Origin: Cokeromyces recurvatus
Lineage: Eukaryota > Mucoromycota > Mucoromycetes > Mucorales > Mucoraceae
Direction of reading: 5' to 3'
DNA: 64,000 nt
NCBI RefSeq assembly: GCF_025118155.1
Contig: NW_026251391.1
Location: forward strand, 499,501 to 563,500
A program made the translations under genes and the position numbers. The notes below the pieces were generated by a model. That model was not told the DNA's origin. It saw only the letters and a program-made list of their open reading frames with translations, and searched no databases. Below are positions 46,844-60,234 of the stretch, in pieces; the stretch's first letter is position 1; each line of letters begins with the position of its first letter.

Positions 46844-48617
46844 GAAGTTAAAGAAAGAGTAATTATATGGAAACCATTTTTTCTAAGGAATAAATATATT
46901 TTTCATCTGGTACACTAAATGTACCACATCTTTAGCCTTCTGCTTTTTATCTGGTACACTAAATGTACCGCATACTTAGTTTTTCTGCTTTTCTGTATTA
47001 TGTAATTCATCTTTTATAATATTAGTTATGCTTATATCCAGAGCTTGTTCTATAACCTTCATCCAACCTCATTTCATCTTTTATTCAACCTTATTCAACT
47101 TCATTCAACCTTTTGTGGAGCCTCATGCAAACTCTTCTCAAAAGCAATAAAAATTAGGAAATACAACTGTTAAGATTTGAAGAGGAGGTGAGGGACTTTC
47201 ATGTTCAAAAATATTCACATATATAAATGCAAGAATTATTAAACCTTATAATAAAAGCAAGGTATGTGTGTAGTTTTAGCTATTGGTGTCCTTGCTGAAG
47301 CTGTTTATAGATACGTTAAAAAGTGTAAAGGGGATAAGCAGAAAGTGACTATTTGTTTGAAAGCATCATTTAGGAGTGAACGGTAGGAAGCTTGAAAGTG
47401 TGCATGAAAAAATCCTATAAAAATAACCTAGCGGTAATACTTTGGAGAGCAAGACATGTATTGTTTACCGTTACTCTAGAATTTAGTTTAATTTCTCTTT
47501 TAGCTCTGCATAATCATTTTATTCAGCATATTGATATAAAGAACTTCAGTTAAAAAAAATATAAATATACACCAAACCTAAAATTTAGTCTTTATATAGA
47601 AAAAGTAAAGTCTACATTGTAGTTTTAGGAGAAAAAAGAAGGGAAACTTTGGTAAAATAGTAATCACTTCAAACTGAGGTGTTCATAATATGACAATAAA
47701 AACTAGAGTTATTTGTGAAAATGAGGATATTGGTTTAACCTTAGCAGGAACTTAAAGTTACCTTGAAAAGCACTAGATATTAGAAAAAAATAATACAGAG
47801 AAAAATTAGGTTGTAATAGTCAATTCAAAAGTTGGCTTACACTACATGTGTTTCTTACACTTTATTCTTGGTGTTATACATATATTCGCATGATGGTTTA
47901 TAGTGAATAAAAAATAATAATAAAGAGATAACGGGAAAGAAGGGGTTAGAACTTGATATGTTATATTTATGATAATGAGTTTATATTTGATTGAATTATA
48001 CCAAATTGTTAGATATTTATATTCATTCAGAAGATTATGAATTAGATGTAGCATACTTGATGACACAGTATAAGTATGGCTTATACCAAATGATCATTCA
48101 TACATATGGTATGTACTTGTTACTAATCTTAAAGGAAAAAGAAAAAAAGAACAAGGTTCCATTTCATTTTAACTTGATTTAACATTATTCTTACTTTAAG
48201 TGTCTTTTTTAGTTTAAATAAAGGGGTCCTTAGTTTTTATATATAGACTAGTTAAAAGATAGTATGATTTATATGCATAACTTATATCATATGGAGTCTA
48301 TTAAGAATTAAGTCATAAATACCAAATCATGTTATTTGAATAATGATGTATTTTCATATATCTGAAAAGCAAAAACAAATTCAAAATTGTGGTCCTTTAT
48401 GAAAACAGCCTTTTTATTAAACATATGATACACCTCTTCCAAAGAAAGAAAGAAAAAAGTCTAACTACTATGTAGATAAATAAATTCATATACTAATTAA
48501 AAGAAAAAAAATGAAATTTATTTAGTGTGATAATATTTGTATATATGATAGTAGTTTTTTTTTTTCTTCTTCTTTGCTCTGTCATAATACTTTATTCATT
48601 AATAAAATTCAATTATA
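46697..48617. other. 1.9-kb repeat-bearing spacer
   Basis: Contains a T-run at about 46808-46842, two tandem hairpin units (46905-46992), the right copy of the flanking direct repeat (46991-47036) and a run of short TTCAACCT-like repeats at about 47057-47102. No gene with a recognisable product. Confidence 0.5.
46905..46992 (+). repeat. Two 44-bp tandem units, each with a GGTAC hairpin
   Basis: Each unit starts ATCTGGTACACTAAATGTACC; the palindromic arms GGTAC/GTACC lie at 46909-46925 and 46953-46969 with a 7-nt loop. The units end in TTCTGCTTTT. Confidence 0.7.
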
Positions 48618-51185
48618 TTACTGTTGCTGTGATCTACGTAGCAAATTACGTCGTACTCTAAGTGCATTAGCACCGACACCTTCTGTGTTTTCTTGAGTGA
48701 TATAAGGTATTTTTTGCCATGATTTCTTTTCAAATTCTCTATTATAAACAGCCCATAATGGTAACTGAAGTTCTCCTTTCACTAATCCTGATACATACTT
48801 CAGTTTATTTAAGGGAACTGGTGTTAACAATAAAAAGGCATGTCGAGAAGGATCAATGGCCCGAATGATAGCTAAACCATAGCATGTAGTTGATTGTGGT
48901 TGAGGTGGCAATTGATCTTGTTTATCATAATAATTAGGTAGTGTCTATTCCAAGAAAAATAAAATTAATATTCAAAAATATAATATAGTATTTGTAATCT
49001 ATTTAACTTACAAAGGTATCGTTGTCATCGTTATTTGACTTCTTCTTATTGGGAAAGGGTTGAGGCTTATAGTCAACTACGTCTCCAATAAGTCCTACAA
49101 TACTTCCATTTAACGCATAAAACAACTCATTCATCTTTACTTGTTCATAAATAACCCAAATTGCATTCAAGTTCTTTCTCCAATCAACTACCCAAGGAAT
49201 TCTTTCTACTAAATGTTGCTTAAAATCCCAATCAGGTCTATGCCCCATACTTAATTGGTAAAAATAACTTGCAAGTGTAATTTCTCTTTGCTGAGCCGCT
49301 GAAAAAGCATCAGATAACGTTGTTACCGTCTCTTGTTGTTGTAGCGAAGATATATAATGTATCAACGGTGGTGTCCTTTCAATTAAATTATCAGGTGATG
49401 GCATTGTTACATCACTTTGAAATGTAGGTGGCAAGTTTTTATATTCAAATAATGGATGGTACATCATAAAAATATCGGTAGGTATCACTTTACGAATAAT
49501 ATTCAAAAGCAGATTATATCCCACACCAGATACCCATCCTTGTGTATTAACTACAAGAGGAGTTGTATCCATGTCCTCTTGTCTCCAATGTTCAATCAAT
49601 TCATAAATACAAGCTAAATAATAATCTGGATCATGACGCGGTGAAGTTGAGCCTAAGAAAAAGCTGCGTTCAGGCTCCAAATGCTGATGTGTATAAGAAG
49701 GACCTAGAACAGGTTGTGTAACATAATGAAGTGTCAAAAGGCCAGCTGGTGTAAATTCACTTTGGCCAACATCTGTTTCAATATATGCCACACGTTTATA
49801 CTTGGCTAAAAGTCGATTGATTAAATAACGACTAAAGGAAGATTTCCCAGTATCTTTTGCTCCACATACAACGCTGACAATTTCTCTTTCACTGCTGTTT
49901 TTCATTGTAACCGTTGTACGAGATTCCCAACTGGAATCTACTTGAAATGCTCTTACACCTGGTGTTGGACTAAGGATAGGATGAAATCCACGCAATAAAT
50001 TGATAGCAACTGATTTATCTCGACTTGATTCCTTTTTTGTAAATCTTACTAAATCCCTTTTAATATGGCCAATACTTTCACGAATATTTTCCAATCCACT
50101 ATCTTCTGGGAAATCCTTGATCACAACAATACTCTCAAATTTCTGATCTACTTTAAATAGCTCATCAAAAACAGCTTCTATCAAATATTCATCCAATTCA
50201 ACTGTATCTTCATGAGGTCTAATGCTGGGTGTATCAAGTGGTACAGATGCTATACTTAAAAGTGAATGGGTACGTGGTGAAAATACAGGATAAAATGAAA
50301 CTAGCATGTCTTTCACTTCTTTAGACTTGGGCACACTTTTTCCTGAAGACAACACGGCTCCTGCGATCGAAATTGAACCATATAAAGGAGCTGCAAAAAC
50401 TTGACCCATAAATACAATATGCTCTCCTTCTTTCAAACCCAAAAACAAATACGTCTCTTCTTCCTGGTTTATTATGCAGCAGTTATTTTTACTAGGAATG
50501 AACCGACTCACAGATTGACCGTCAATTAATAAAGGTCTATAAAAGTTAAATAAATAAATAAATAAAGCTAATTTACAACTCCATATATCTTGAAGTTTCT
50601 TTACATTTTTTTAGATTTTGGTTCCAAATCTACTAATGTATTTAACGGTGTTGAAGGTTGATTAGGAGTAAATTCACCATGAGGTGTTGTTGTGCCGCTT
50701 ATTGGTGACTTGACAAGCTCTTCATCGTCAATTCCCTCTTCTTTATCACTTATCACATTAACCGTATTCAGTTTTTCTGTCTCTACTTCGTTTTCCTCGT
50801 CTTCATTTTCATTTTCATTTTCACTTTCTTGTTTATTTTCTTCCTTTTCATCAGTTGAAGGTTTATTGAGTATACCAGCGCTAATAGCTGCTTTTCTAGC
50901 CGCTATAGCACTCATAGGTCTTGCTGGTGTTTTTGAAGAAGAATGTGAAGTCTTGTGTATCGGTTTTTCTTTAATTATAACTCTAGCTTCATTTTCAATT
51001 TGTTCTTGAATGGCTTTAGCAACTAAATCGTGATCTATAAAAATGACCATGGCATTGAAAAAAAATAAATAAATAGCAATTAACATACAAAGCTATTGAT
51101 CAATATATTTTTGTTATTTAAAACCTTTAGCTGTTTTTTTTGAAGGCCTGCCATGGCTAATTTTATTCTTTCTTTTAAGTGGCAT
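48618..51185 (-). CDS. GRC3: GRC3/NOL9 polynucleotide 5'-hydroxyl kinase
   Basis: Four exons: 51185-51125, 51034-50605, 50536-49012, 48944-48618; 780 residues. A basic and acidic low-complexity N-terminus (MPLKRKNKISHGRPSKK, Glu/Asn repeats) leads into the GRC3 body. The P-loop is VCGAKDTGKSSFSRYL; the metal/lid region has AYIETDVGQSEFTPAG; NTQGWVSGVGYNLL is the conserved clasp-like block. The C-terminal region has PLWAVYNREFEKKSW. The enzyme phosphorylates RNA 5'-OH ends in ITS2 during 27S pre-rRNA processing and has a role in Pol I termination. Intron 1 has a weak GTTTTA donor, and the first exon of 61 nt is the least certain part. Confidence 0.92.
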
Positions 51186-52276
51186 TGATGTTGATCGATT
51201 CAAAGCATTTCAGACCAAAAAAAAAAAAAAAAATAATTTTTATGATATGCCAAAAAATAAATATCAAGTCACATGTCAGTAACATTTAAGCTTCAATAGT
51301 ATTATTTCTTTACTGTAGAAGTGTTATCTCATTATCATTTTATAACTATCTATTTTACAAGTTATTTGGCCTTTCCTCTCTCCTTTTTCTTTAATTATAT
51401 ATAAATGACTAATGAGGAACGAACAAAAAAAGAAGATATTTTATATAAATGATTCATAATAATGGTTTGGTCGCCTTTAGTACTTTTTATAAACCAAGAT
51501 GAGCACAAGTATTGCAGCTTTATATAATTAAAAAAAAAAAAAAAAAATGAAGATGATACTAATAAATGGACAGTCAGAATCATTATTACTCAAAAATAAT
51601 AAATTACTTTATGCTTAAGATGATTGTCCTTTTAGCAAAAACCGAATTATTTTATATACATATGCTTTAGACAATAATAACTATTGCTTCTAACATAAGT
51701 TATTTTTATTTTAATATTGTCTCTTTTGGAGGCTTGCATTGCGCAAACTAAAATATGGCAGGAATGGTATATAGTGATTACTTTTATTAGTGACTTCATA
51801 TGTACTAAAAGCCGACAAGTGTTATGTTGATATTATTCGCAATCCTAATAGGAAAGATCATAGTACACTATATAATCGAATTGACTATATGCAAGAAGAT
51901 TAGTTTAACTAATATTTAGGCATGATAAGCTTTAAAGTATAAAATACTAGATTCAATTATCTATCATAAAGCAGAATTCAACTATTTATCATGTCTAGGC
52001 TTATGATATGCAACAAGTGGAATACTAATTTTGTTGATAGTTAAGAATACTAACATATTTTATATAACAATAGGCTCATCAATAAAGGGTTAAAGTACCA
52101 AGTGAGCGATCTTTGATTATTCAAAAATATATCATTATCAAAATATTCGCGTGAATCTATAATGTTATGCATAGTGATTTTATACGCTGTTTCAATTGAA
52201 ACAAATCCCAAAAATAAACATTTTATACATTTACTTTTCTTTTTCTTTTTTTTTTTTTTCTGTATACATTTTAATA
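51186..52276. other. Divergent spacer GRC3 and uncharacterised gene
   Basis: AT-rich, no gene recognised. An A17 run at about 51217-51233 and an A17 run near 51530-51547. Confidence 0.5.
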
Positions 52277-53305
52277 ATGAAGGAAAATAAATTCGTAATG
52301 GGGGAAGAGGAAACTACAAAAGGAAATACGGCGGCTCCGTCTTCTCTAGTTCCTACTCATAATGCTACTCAACCACATAAACGTCCTACTCGACATCATG
52401 TTAAAAGACGTTCAAGTGGTCGAGTTCATGTAACCAAATTAGCACCCATGGTAAAAACTACTTCTAATCATACAGATTCAGAAGCCGATCTAGTTGATGA
52501 CCCTACTACAGAACTCAATGCAAGACCAGCCATCAGACGTTCACAGTCTCAACGTTCACTGCATAAAGCGGAACGAAAGAGCTTTATTACTTTAACTTCA
52601 AGAAGAAGGTCAACTACATCTTCCGAAAAATTATCAGCAACCTCTTCTACAGATCCACCAGAAGTAAAGGCGCATGAAAGGAAAGATAAAGATGATCTAG
52701 CATTATCATATGATTCTAATACGTCTATAACAACACATAATAATCCTGTCCCTTTAAGCTCTATAGCTATAGCTGCACCTATTGAGCAGCCTTTAAATGC
52801 TATTGCGCATAATCTAGTGTTTCCTAAACAAGCATCTATTTATCCTAATAAATTTACAGAGACCATTAAACAACAGAAACACAACAATAACAAACAACAT
52901 ATGGAGCAGCAGTATAAGAAAAAAAAACCTTTTTTGCTTCGTTCACATTTTGATGATTCTTTACATGAAGCCATAACAGAGAATGATAAACTTAACAACG
53001 TATATCGTGAATATCAATGTATTAGATGGCATCAAGATCCGATGCAGGCAAGCCTTTTACGTTGTATTGAGAAACTTGATAGTTCCTCACTAAATAAACA
53101 GACGATGACATCATGTCATCTTGGGCAAAGACAGCTAGCTCATCGTCATCATCAGCTATTAAAATCTTCTGAAACACATATTCAATTGAATAACAAAAGG
53201 AATGAAAGTAATATAGCAGAGGCTATTGTAGACGATAATTATGGATTTCTGGCTACTTTATTCGACAAGATTCTATATACGTCATCTCCTTCCAGTAAGT
53301 CGTGA
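52277..53305 (+). CDS. Uncharacterised basic, Ser/Thr-rich protein
   Basis: Single exon, 342 residues from the ATG at 52277; an upstream in-frame ATG at 52196 would add a Phe/Tyr-rich run coded by T-tracts and is less likely. Conserved-looking blocks are HHVKRRSSGRVHVTKLAPMV (about residues 38-57), RRSQSQRSLHKAERKSF and a C-terminal NVYREYQCIRWHQDPMQASL. Multiple RRxS sites could be targets of basophilic kinases. The layout of short basic motifs in a disordered chain, ending in an EYxxxRxxxDPM block, faintly recalls the TORC1 subunit TCO89 family, but I cannot support that strongly. The Lys run at about residues 214-218 is intact in frame. Confidence 0.7.
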   Translation: MKENKFVMGEEETTKGNTAAPSSLVPTHNATQPHKRPTRHHVKRRSSGRVHVTKLAPMVKTTSNHTDSEADLVDDPTTELNARPAIRRSQSQRSLHKAERKSFITLTSRRRSTTSSEKLSATSSTDPPEVKAHERKDKDDLALSYDSNTSITTHNNPVPLSSIAIAAPIEQPLNAIAHNLVFPKQASIYPNKFTETIKQQKHNNNKQHMEQQYKKKKPFLLRSHFDDSLHEAITENDKLNNVYREYQCIRWHQDPMQASLLRCIEKLDSSSLNKQTMTSCHLGQRQLAHRHHQLLKSSETHIQLNNKRNESNIAEAIVDDNYGFLATLFDKILYTSSPSSKS

Positions 53306-53774
53306 ATATACATATATATATATAAAAGGTGTAATACTTTAAAAAGCAAGGAAAATGGTATTGTAGTATATTGTAGTATATTGTAGTATATATAAAGAAA
53401 TCAAACCAAATGTTTATAATAATAAATTATCACCCTGTTTAATCAATTATATTATTTATAATAGAGGAGCCAAAATTTATAGATATTCTTTAAGCAGAAA
53501 AAAAAATTCAATAGCTTATTCGCATATGTAAATAATCCATGACGTTTACTCTTTATTATCCTCCTCTTATTCTTTCTTTTTAAGCTTTGTATAAACTTTA
53601 ATTGTTACAATTCATGTTATACACTTCCTCCATAATCATTAAGTCTTATAACAAGTGCTTTGTTCATCGTAAGTTGGATAACAATATTACCCTTCATTAG
53701 AGTTAGAAAAGTTAATATTTGATGATGTTCATAATATCGCTACCAGTCTTCACCAAGTTTTCATATTAAGCAAT

Positions 53775-53825
<51 letters not shown>

Positions 53826-54104
53826 GTACTTTTATAGTACTAAACAGAGGCTACACGCTCGGGATCTCATTTCTGAAAGCTTCATAACTATTGAAAAACA
53901 GTAAATACATATTCTATCTTTCACATCTGTATACATGTATATAATAAATATAACAGTTTTTATTATTATTGTATAAATATTAATGATGTATATAAATAAG
54001 GAATGTTTAGTATATGTGTCTTTCTTTTTTTTTTCTTTTTTGTTCTTTTTAATGAATGATTAAATGTATATATGTAAAATGCAGTTATGAAGAATACTAA
54101 ATGT
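53306..54104. other. Spacer with T49 homopolymer and 10-bp repeat
   Basis: Three tandem TATTGTAGTA copies at about 53359-53388 and a T-run at about 53776-53824. No gene seen. Confidence 0.55.
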
Positions 54105-57100
54105 TTATAAGAAACCTGATTCCTGTAAGAGTCGTGTAATCTTTTCATCATCTCTTTCCCTAGGAAAAAAAAAATTAGTTACTTTTTTTTTTGGCCCTTA
54201 AGAATAGAATATTACTATTTACTTTGGTTCAAGTTTTAAACTCTCTTTGTATAGCTGATCTTCATCCCGTGAGCTATGCAAATTCTCTGTAATAAAAGTT
54301 TGAATCTCTTCTACAGGCTTAAAATGATATCCCATTGTTTGATATTGCTGAATTTCACGGATGACTTCAGCTGTCTTGGCCCGCTTTGCAAAATTGATAA
54401 AATCCTTCGAGGTCTTTAGTGTATTCGGGTTACCATCTTCAATAAATGTTAAATCTTGTAGGTATATACCCAAGAAAGGTATACAAGGTGGATTAACGGA
54501 ATGAATGAGAGCTCGATATCTATTGAAGTTTCGATTGGCTCCCATCAGTTTTCGCATATGTGCCACAATGTGATTTGTACGTGCTCCAACCATTTCCCAG
54601 GTTCTCTTGAGTCGTCCAACAGCACTATTATCAAAGGCTGACAATATAGCCATACAGGTGTTAAAGTTATTATAGACACGGCATCGTTCAGCTACATTTA
54701 CCCAATACTTGATTAAAGTGCTTCTCTTCTTAACTTCGGATTGGCTCAAGATTTCATCAGAGACCCATGTGGTGATTTGATTACAATAATCAATAGAGGA
54801 TTGAATGTTGGGTGCTGAATGATCGCGTGACCATGCCTTATCAAGGCATTCTACAGGTTTGATCGCATTATAGAGTTTAAAATCCATTAACGTCAGCTGT
54901 CGTGCCATCTCAGTTGGGTCTACATCTAATAATCGAAACTTCTTCAAGTTACGCGGCAAAATAGGTTCAGGTAAATCCTGAGGTTGTGTACTAACGAGTT
55001 TCTTTAGAGGTATATCGTTAGAGACCTCCTTTCGTTTTTGAATAAGACGTTCGAGCTGATAGGCTGAAAAACTCAATGACTGTTTAATACTTGTATTCGT
55101 AAAATGAAGTAATCGGTCTAAAATGATAGAGTCCTCTTCATAATAATATTGTTCAAGCCAAATTTTAAGAACGTTAAAGACTCGAAGTCGAACCAGTTTT
55201 TGTTTTTTGTTAGCCCAAATTTCAAGTTCATCTGGTAATAAGTCGGGTGGAGGTTGAATATTATATCGTGCTTCCAAGAGTTCTAAAAGTTCCATTGATG
55301 TACAAAAGGAACGATATGTAAGCAAAAAAGTACTGTTGAAATTCATATCTAGATAATCATGTAATGTCATACGTTCGACAAGTGCCTTTAGTGTACCCCC
55401 TTTCACACTACCTTCCGCCGTGAAGACAATTTCATTTGGACTATAATCATACTGTAAAAATCTTTGTTCGTCTTCCTGTAACAAAGTCGCTGTAGTTGAT
55501 ACGGTAATGGATGGTGCTATAGATGCCTTTCTTTGTATTTGTTCTGAATTAGGTCCTACTCCTCCTCCTACTCCTACTCCTCCTCCTATCATATTGTTTT
55601 CTGTAAGATCCACAGATGAAGTCTGAGGTAAATCATCTCCAAAAAACTGTTTTAGTTTTGCGCTTGTGTCGCCTGATGTATAGGATCTTTGTTTCATCAT
55701 TTCACTACTTAATGTTGGTAATGTCGAGTTACTGCTAATGCTGCTCGTATTAGGTGCAGAAGATCGATGTATAAGCTTCATACCTATAGGGCGTTGATGA
55801 TTTTTAATTGCATACGAATTATCATGATTATTATAATTTGATTCACCAGTGAGTGATTGAGACCGTTTGTTAACCCTATTCGTATCATCTATAGCAGAAA
55901 TGTTGAAATTAGGTAAGCTTAGATCAAGTGACAAATGGTTATTGGTGCCAAATGAATTACCAGAAAATAGAAAATCAGAAATTGAATTTGTATTTGTATT
56001 GTTAGCCATCTTATCCTCCACCTCTTCCTGTTTCGTTATATTATTTTTTCTTTCTTCATCTTGTTGTTGTTGTTGTTGTTCAATTATTTGATTCTTTTCC
56101 ATAACTAAATTAGCCATATGCTTACAGATAGATTGAATAGCGTAAATAATGGATTGAGCTGCCTCTTGCATTTCAGAGATAGCTTTATTCATTGATACTA
56201 ATTCATCTGTCATAAGTTGCATTTTAAAAAACAAGGAGCCTAAACCATCGTACAACTTTTGTTTGGCCATTACAAGCTGCTTCATAAAGGGTGAATCAAC
56301 TACACCATCAAAATCAATATCCTCAATAATTGATAAGAATTGTCCATTTTGATTACCGAAATTGCGATATTGTGTAAATAAAAGAACAGCTAATGAACAT
56401 CGTGAGTCACTATGTCGAGTCAAATTGGCCATCAATGACTCCATCGATTCCTGCATACTGGCACCATATGCATCAAGATTTTCGATGAGATCAGCTTGTA
56501 ATTGATATGTTGCCCGAGTTAGTCCTTGCTGTCCATTGTTATCATCCATCATTATTACTGAACCAGTTGATGGAATCAAGTTTTGTCGAGGTATAGTGTC
56601 CTGCCATAAAGCCTTTGGGTCAGTAGGAATCGAGATAATGGTAGGATCAATATGATGTAATTCGACGGGTATATTCTCACAAATGTTGGTAAAATTACGA
56701 ACGGCGACTAATAATTCATGACAATCAGATAATAACTTACTAGTACTGGTATCACTATTACTATCAAGGCCATGATTATTGGCAGATAATAATTGGGCAG
56801 ATAAAACAAGTTTAGATAATGATGCCATGATAGCACGATGATAAGATCGAAGCACGTTATTCGTTTTGACATGTACCGATTCTTTACTAATGGTACCTGA
56901 AGCAATTAACATGAATCGTATCGCTTCAACCACATTTGCTGCATACTTTTTATAAAGAGATCGTTGTAATACTTTAACAGATGCAATCAAGTTATTAATG
57001 GTAAGAGCAATATGAGTTGAAACTTTATCCCAAGTAAGTGCTTCGTTCATGTTGATTACAGAGGGTTGTAAATATAAACTACTTCTATTATTTGAGGGCC

Positions 57101-58163
57101 TTTGTGACTCTACCTTTTTATTCTAATAACTTGATATAAGTATTTTAATATTTATTCTAAAGTTGACTGTATACTACCTGTGAATTTGCATGCCATGCAG
57201 TCTCGTGAGTTGACAGATTATAAAAAAATGGGAGCCCTTGTGGTGTGGTACGTTGAATCCACTAAAGAATAAAAAGGGGGAATAGAAGCACAAAAGGAGT
57301 TGAGTATAACTATTCTCCTTAAATAAGTTTGTGTGCCTTTTTTTTTTCTCTCACCTTGCTTTCTTTCAGAGATTGCTCAGATGAGTCATCTGTTGATGGG
57401 GGAAATTTATCTATTAAAACTGAATCTGAATTCGAATTATTACTGTAATTACTTGTTATTGATGATGTGGCTGATCCATCATACGATTCATCATCATCGT
57501 CATCATCATCATTGTCATCATCATCATCGCCGTCGTTGTCATCGTCGTCGTCGTCGTCGTCGTCATCGTCATCGTCATCATAGATTGGTTTAGAGTCATC
57601 ATAAGGAAAAGTTGAACGCATTTCTCCTGTTATCGTGTTTAAATAATAGTTTGCGGTCCCATTATCTCGTTGTTGAATAGACCAATTGGGCGGTAATGAG
57701 GTTCGTCTATTAGTCTCTATTTCATTATCTCCTACTTTATCATCAAATAGATTAGTGTGTTGAGAAGATGATTCCTATATATGCATATATATTTATATTT
57801 ATATTTATATTTATATTCATATTCATATTCATATATATATTGTATATATGAACAAAATTAACTACATAATGACAATACAAAAATTTAATGCATACCACAA
57901 GCTCTGTGTTACTATAGTCTTCGACAGTTTTTACATAGTTACTAGGAAACCAGCCACGATTTCCATTACACCTATACAAAAGCTTTGTATAAACTTCTAC
58001 TAATTTTATAACTTATTAGTCTTTACCATCCATCCCACCAACCAGAAGGTAATTTTGTTAGAACGTCTATAAAGTCTCCTTCTTCAAATTTTAAAGAAGA
58101 AGGATCGTCTGATTCAAAAGGATAAAGTGCTTGTACTCGGCACAGTAAAGGGTGTGATGTCAT
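54105..58163 (-). CDS. Ras guanine-nucleotide exchange factor with SH3 and two WW domains
   Basis: Six exons: 58163-58027, 57971-57896, 57774-57355, 57261-57178, 57122-54223, 54159-54105; 1223 residues, all in phase. An SH3 domain comes first (CRVQALYPFESDDPSSLKFE, PSGWWDGWCNGNRGWFPSNY), then WW1 (LPPNWSIQQRDNGTANYYLN), an Asp-rich tract (about residues 135-167), and WW2 (WIQRTTPQGLPFFYNLSTHE). A long linker with Gln and Asn runs follows, then RasGEF_N (LKALVERMTLHDYLDMNFNS) and the catalytic CDC25 domain (ARQLTLMDFKLYNAIKPVEC, AILSAFDNSAVGRLKRTWEM, CIPFLGIYLQDLTFIEDGN). It should load GTP on Ras upstream of cAMP/PKA or MAPK signalling. The N-terminal exons are rarely obvious because of short length and the Asp tract. 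Confidence 0.93.
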
Positions 58164-58407
58164 GGAAATATATTTTTATTATAAAAGAGATGAGATCGTG
58201 AATGACAACAATGGCATTAAATGAAGAAGAGAGGAAAAAAAATAAAAAAAAAATAAAATAAAAGATAAAAAATCTAAAACATATCCATTAGATGTGTAAG
58301 AGAGAAGAATGAATAATTAAAGCTCCGTTTTTTTTTTTTTTTTTTTTTTTTTGTGAATTTATTACATTCTCTGATAGTCATTTGATATGCATGATAATAA
58401 TGAAAAT

Positions 58408-60234
58408 TTATAATATATTATTCCAATCTATAGTTAAGTTTGCCTCCTCAATAGCATCAAGAAGCCTTTCCAAGTCACCATGCACGCTCACACTAGGAGC
58501 ATTTATAACAACTCGAAAGAAATCTTGTTCCCCCATCACAGGCGCATGATCTACGAGAAATTCGCCTGATTGATTTATGTGACGATGTAGCTCTCTTGTA
58601 ATTCTCGATAAATTCTGAATAGCTTGTTGCTGCTTGATTTGTGGTGGCACAAACCAAAAACAAATCTGCAGGAACGAACATGGATCTTTTACTAATTTAA
58701 ACCCTTTATGAGCTCTTGATCTAACTAAGTCTGTAAATGCCTCTGCTGATGCTAAAGCTCTGTCGATTCGTCTACCTAATCCCTCCTGTCCGTAAAATTT
58801 CCAAGACAAGAATATCTTTACTGCATCTGGACGACGACCACAGCCTACTGTACCTGCTCCTAAATCATATGGGTTACCATGGAAGAGATAGTCGGCTGCT
58901 AACGTATTAGCTCGGGCGAACAAAAGATGACCGTCATGTGGTGTAATAAGCATGGAGCATTGTAAGGGGACACCAAGTAATTTATGAGGATTAAGAGTAA
59001 ATGTGTCTGCCAGTTCAGATCCATCGAACCAATCTCGTTCTTCTCTTACTTTTTTTGAAAATACTGCACCACCTCCCCAAGATCCATCTACATGAAGCCA
59101 ACAACTGTATTTTTTAGCTATAGTAGATATCTCTCGAATTGGATCAAAGGCTCCCTAGTATATACATATTTATTGAATAAAAAAAAAAAGTTTGTTTACT
59201 TGCACAAATAATGTTAAAATGATTACCAAAACAGTTGTTCCTGCTGTTGCATTAATGAAGAAAGGCGTTTCGCCTTTTTCCATGCTTGCTAAAATGAGTC
59301 TTTCTAAAGAGAAGTGAATAGATAGTTATATTATAATAATATACGACGTTCATCATGATTATACCTAATTCATCTACTTTCATTCTTCCTCTATCATCCA
59401 CAGGTACTTTAATGACATTATTTGTGCCTAATCCCATCAATTGAGCGGTTTTATCTATACTATAATGGCCATGGGCTGAAGTAAATACCTTCAGGTGTCC
59501 ATAATTTGCATTTGGATTGATAGGCCTTGGAAAATAGCCTTCAGTTTTAATCATAGGAAAGAATTTATTTCTTGCTGTAACCATAGCTAATAAATTAGAT
59601 GCAGCTCCTCCTGGACATAATAAGCCTCCTGCATTCTAAAATAAAATAAAATTATTATTTTTTTTTTTTGTGTGTGTGCATGTATCCCATATTTTACTTG
59701 TCCCATATTTAATAATTGGCCTACAGCTTTAGTTACTTCAATTTCCATTAAAGTAAATACTGGAGAAACATGATAAACATGACTATTGCTGTTCATGACA
59801 GCTAGTAAAAGCTCGGAAATGACACCAATAGGATTTGTGCCTGCATACAGTTTATCCATAAATCGAGGATTCCAGGAATTCACACTATACTTCATTGCAG
59901 ACTCGATCAATTCAAATGTCCCTTTTTTCAACATGAAAAAAAAAAGGAAAATGTCAACTTCATCCATATAACAGTTGTATTATTTATTACCTTCAATACC
60001 AGCTCCTTCATTAGGTAATTTAAAATCAATAGTTTTATATAACTCTTCAGGGCTTTTATAGTTAACTACAGGTAAAGTTTCTGATTGTCCTTTTTTCACA
60101 TCTGTCAGATGATATTATATCAGCAAATATAAGGTAGTACATTGTTTAAGCTTACAATCAATTATCATTTCTTGCAAGCGAGTCAACATAACTTCAAGCT
60201 CTTGAGCTTGATCAACATCTTTGGTAGACACCAT
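58408..60234 (-). CDS. Group II PLP-dependent decarboxylase (glutamate / cysteine-sulfinate decarboxylase-like)
   Basis: Six exons: 60234-60156, 60101-59991, 59921-59698, 59635-59365, 59303-59227, 59154-58408; 502 residues. PGGAASNLLAMVTARNKFFP, TSAHGHYSIDKTAQLMGLG, INATAGTTVLGAFDP, WLHVDGSWGGGAVFS (PLP Asp) and TLNPHKLLGVPLQCS (Schiff-base Lys) are the family landmarks, and GCGRRPDAVKIFLSWKFYG follows. Members remove the alpha-carboxyl group of Glu, cysteine sulfinate or aspartate. The animal-like GCGRRPDA block favours the GAD/CSAD branch, not the bacterial/plant GAD branch; substrate is not determinable here. A longer N-terminus from 60303 is possible but reads a poly-Lys T-tract. Confidence 0.93.

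Noticed and set aside
57333..57593. His/Arg-rich plus-strand frame
   Set aside because: Shadow of the RasGEF poly-Asp tract (GAT/GAC repeats read in antisense).
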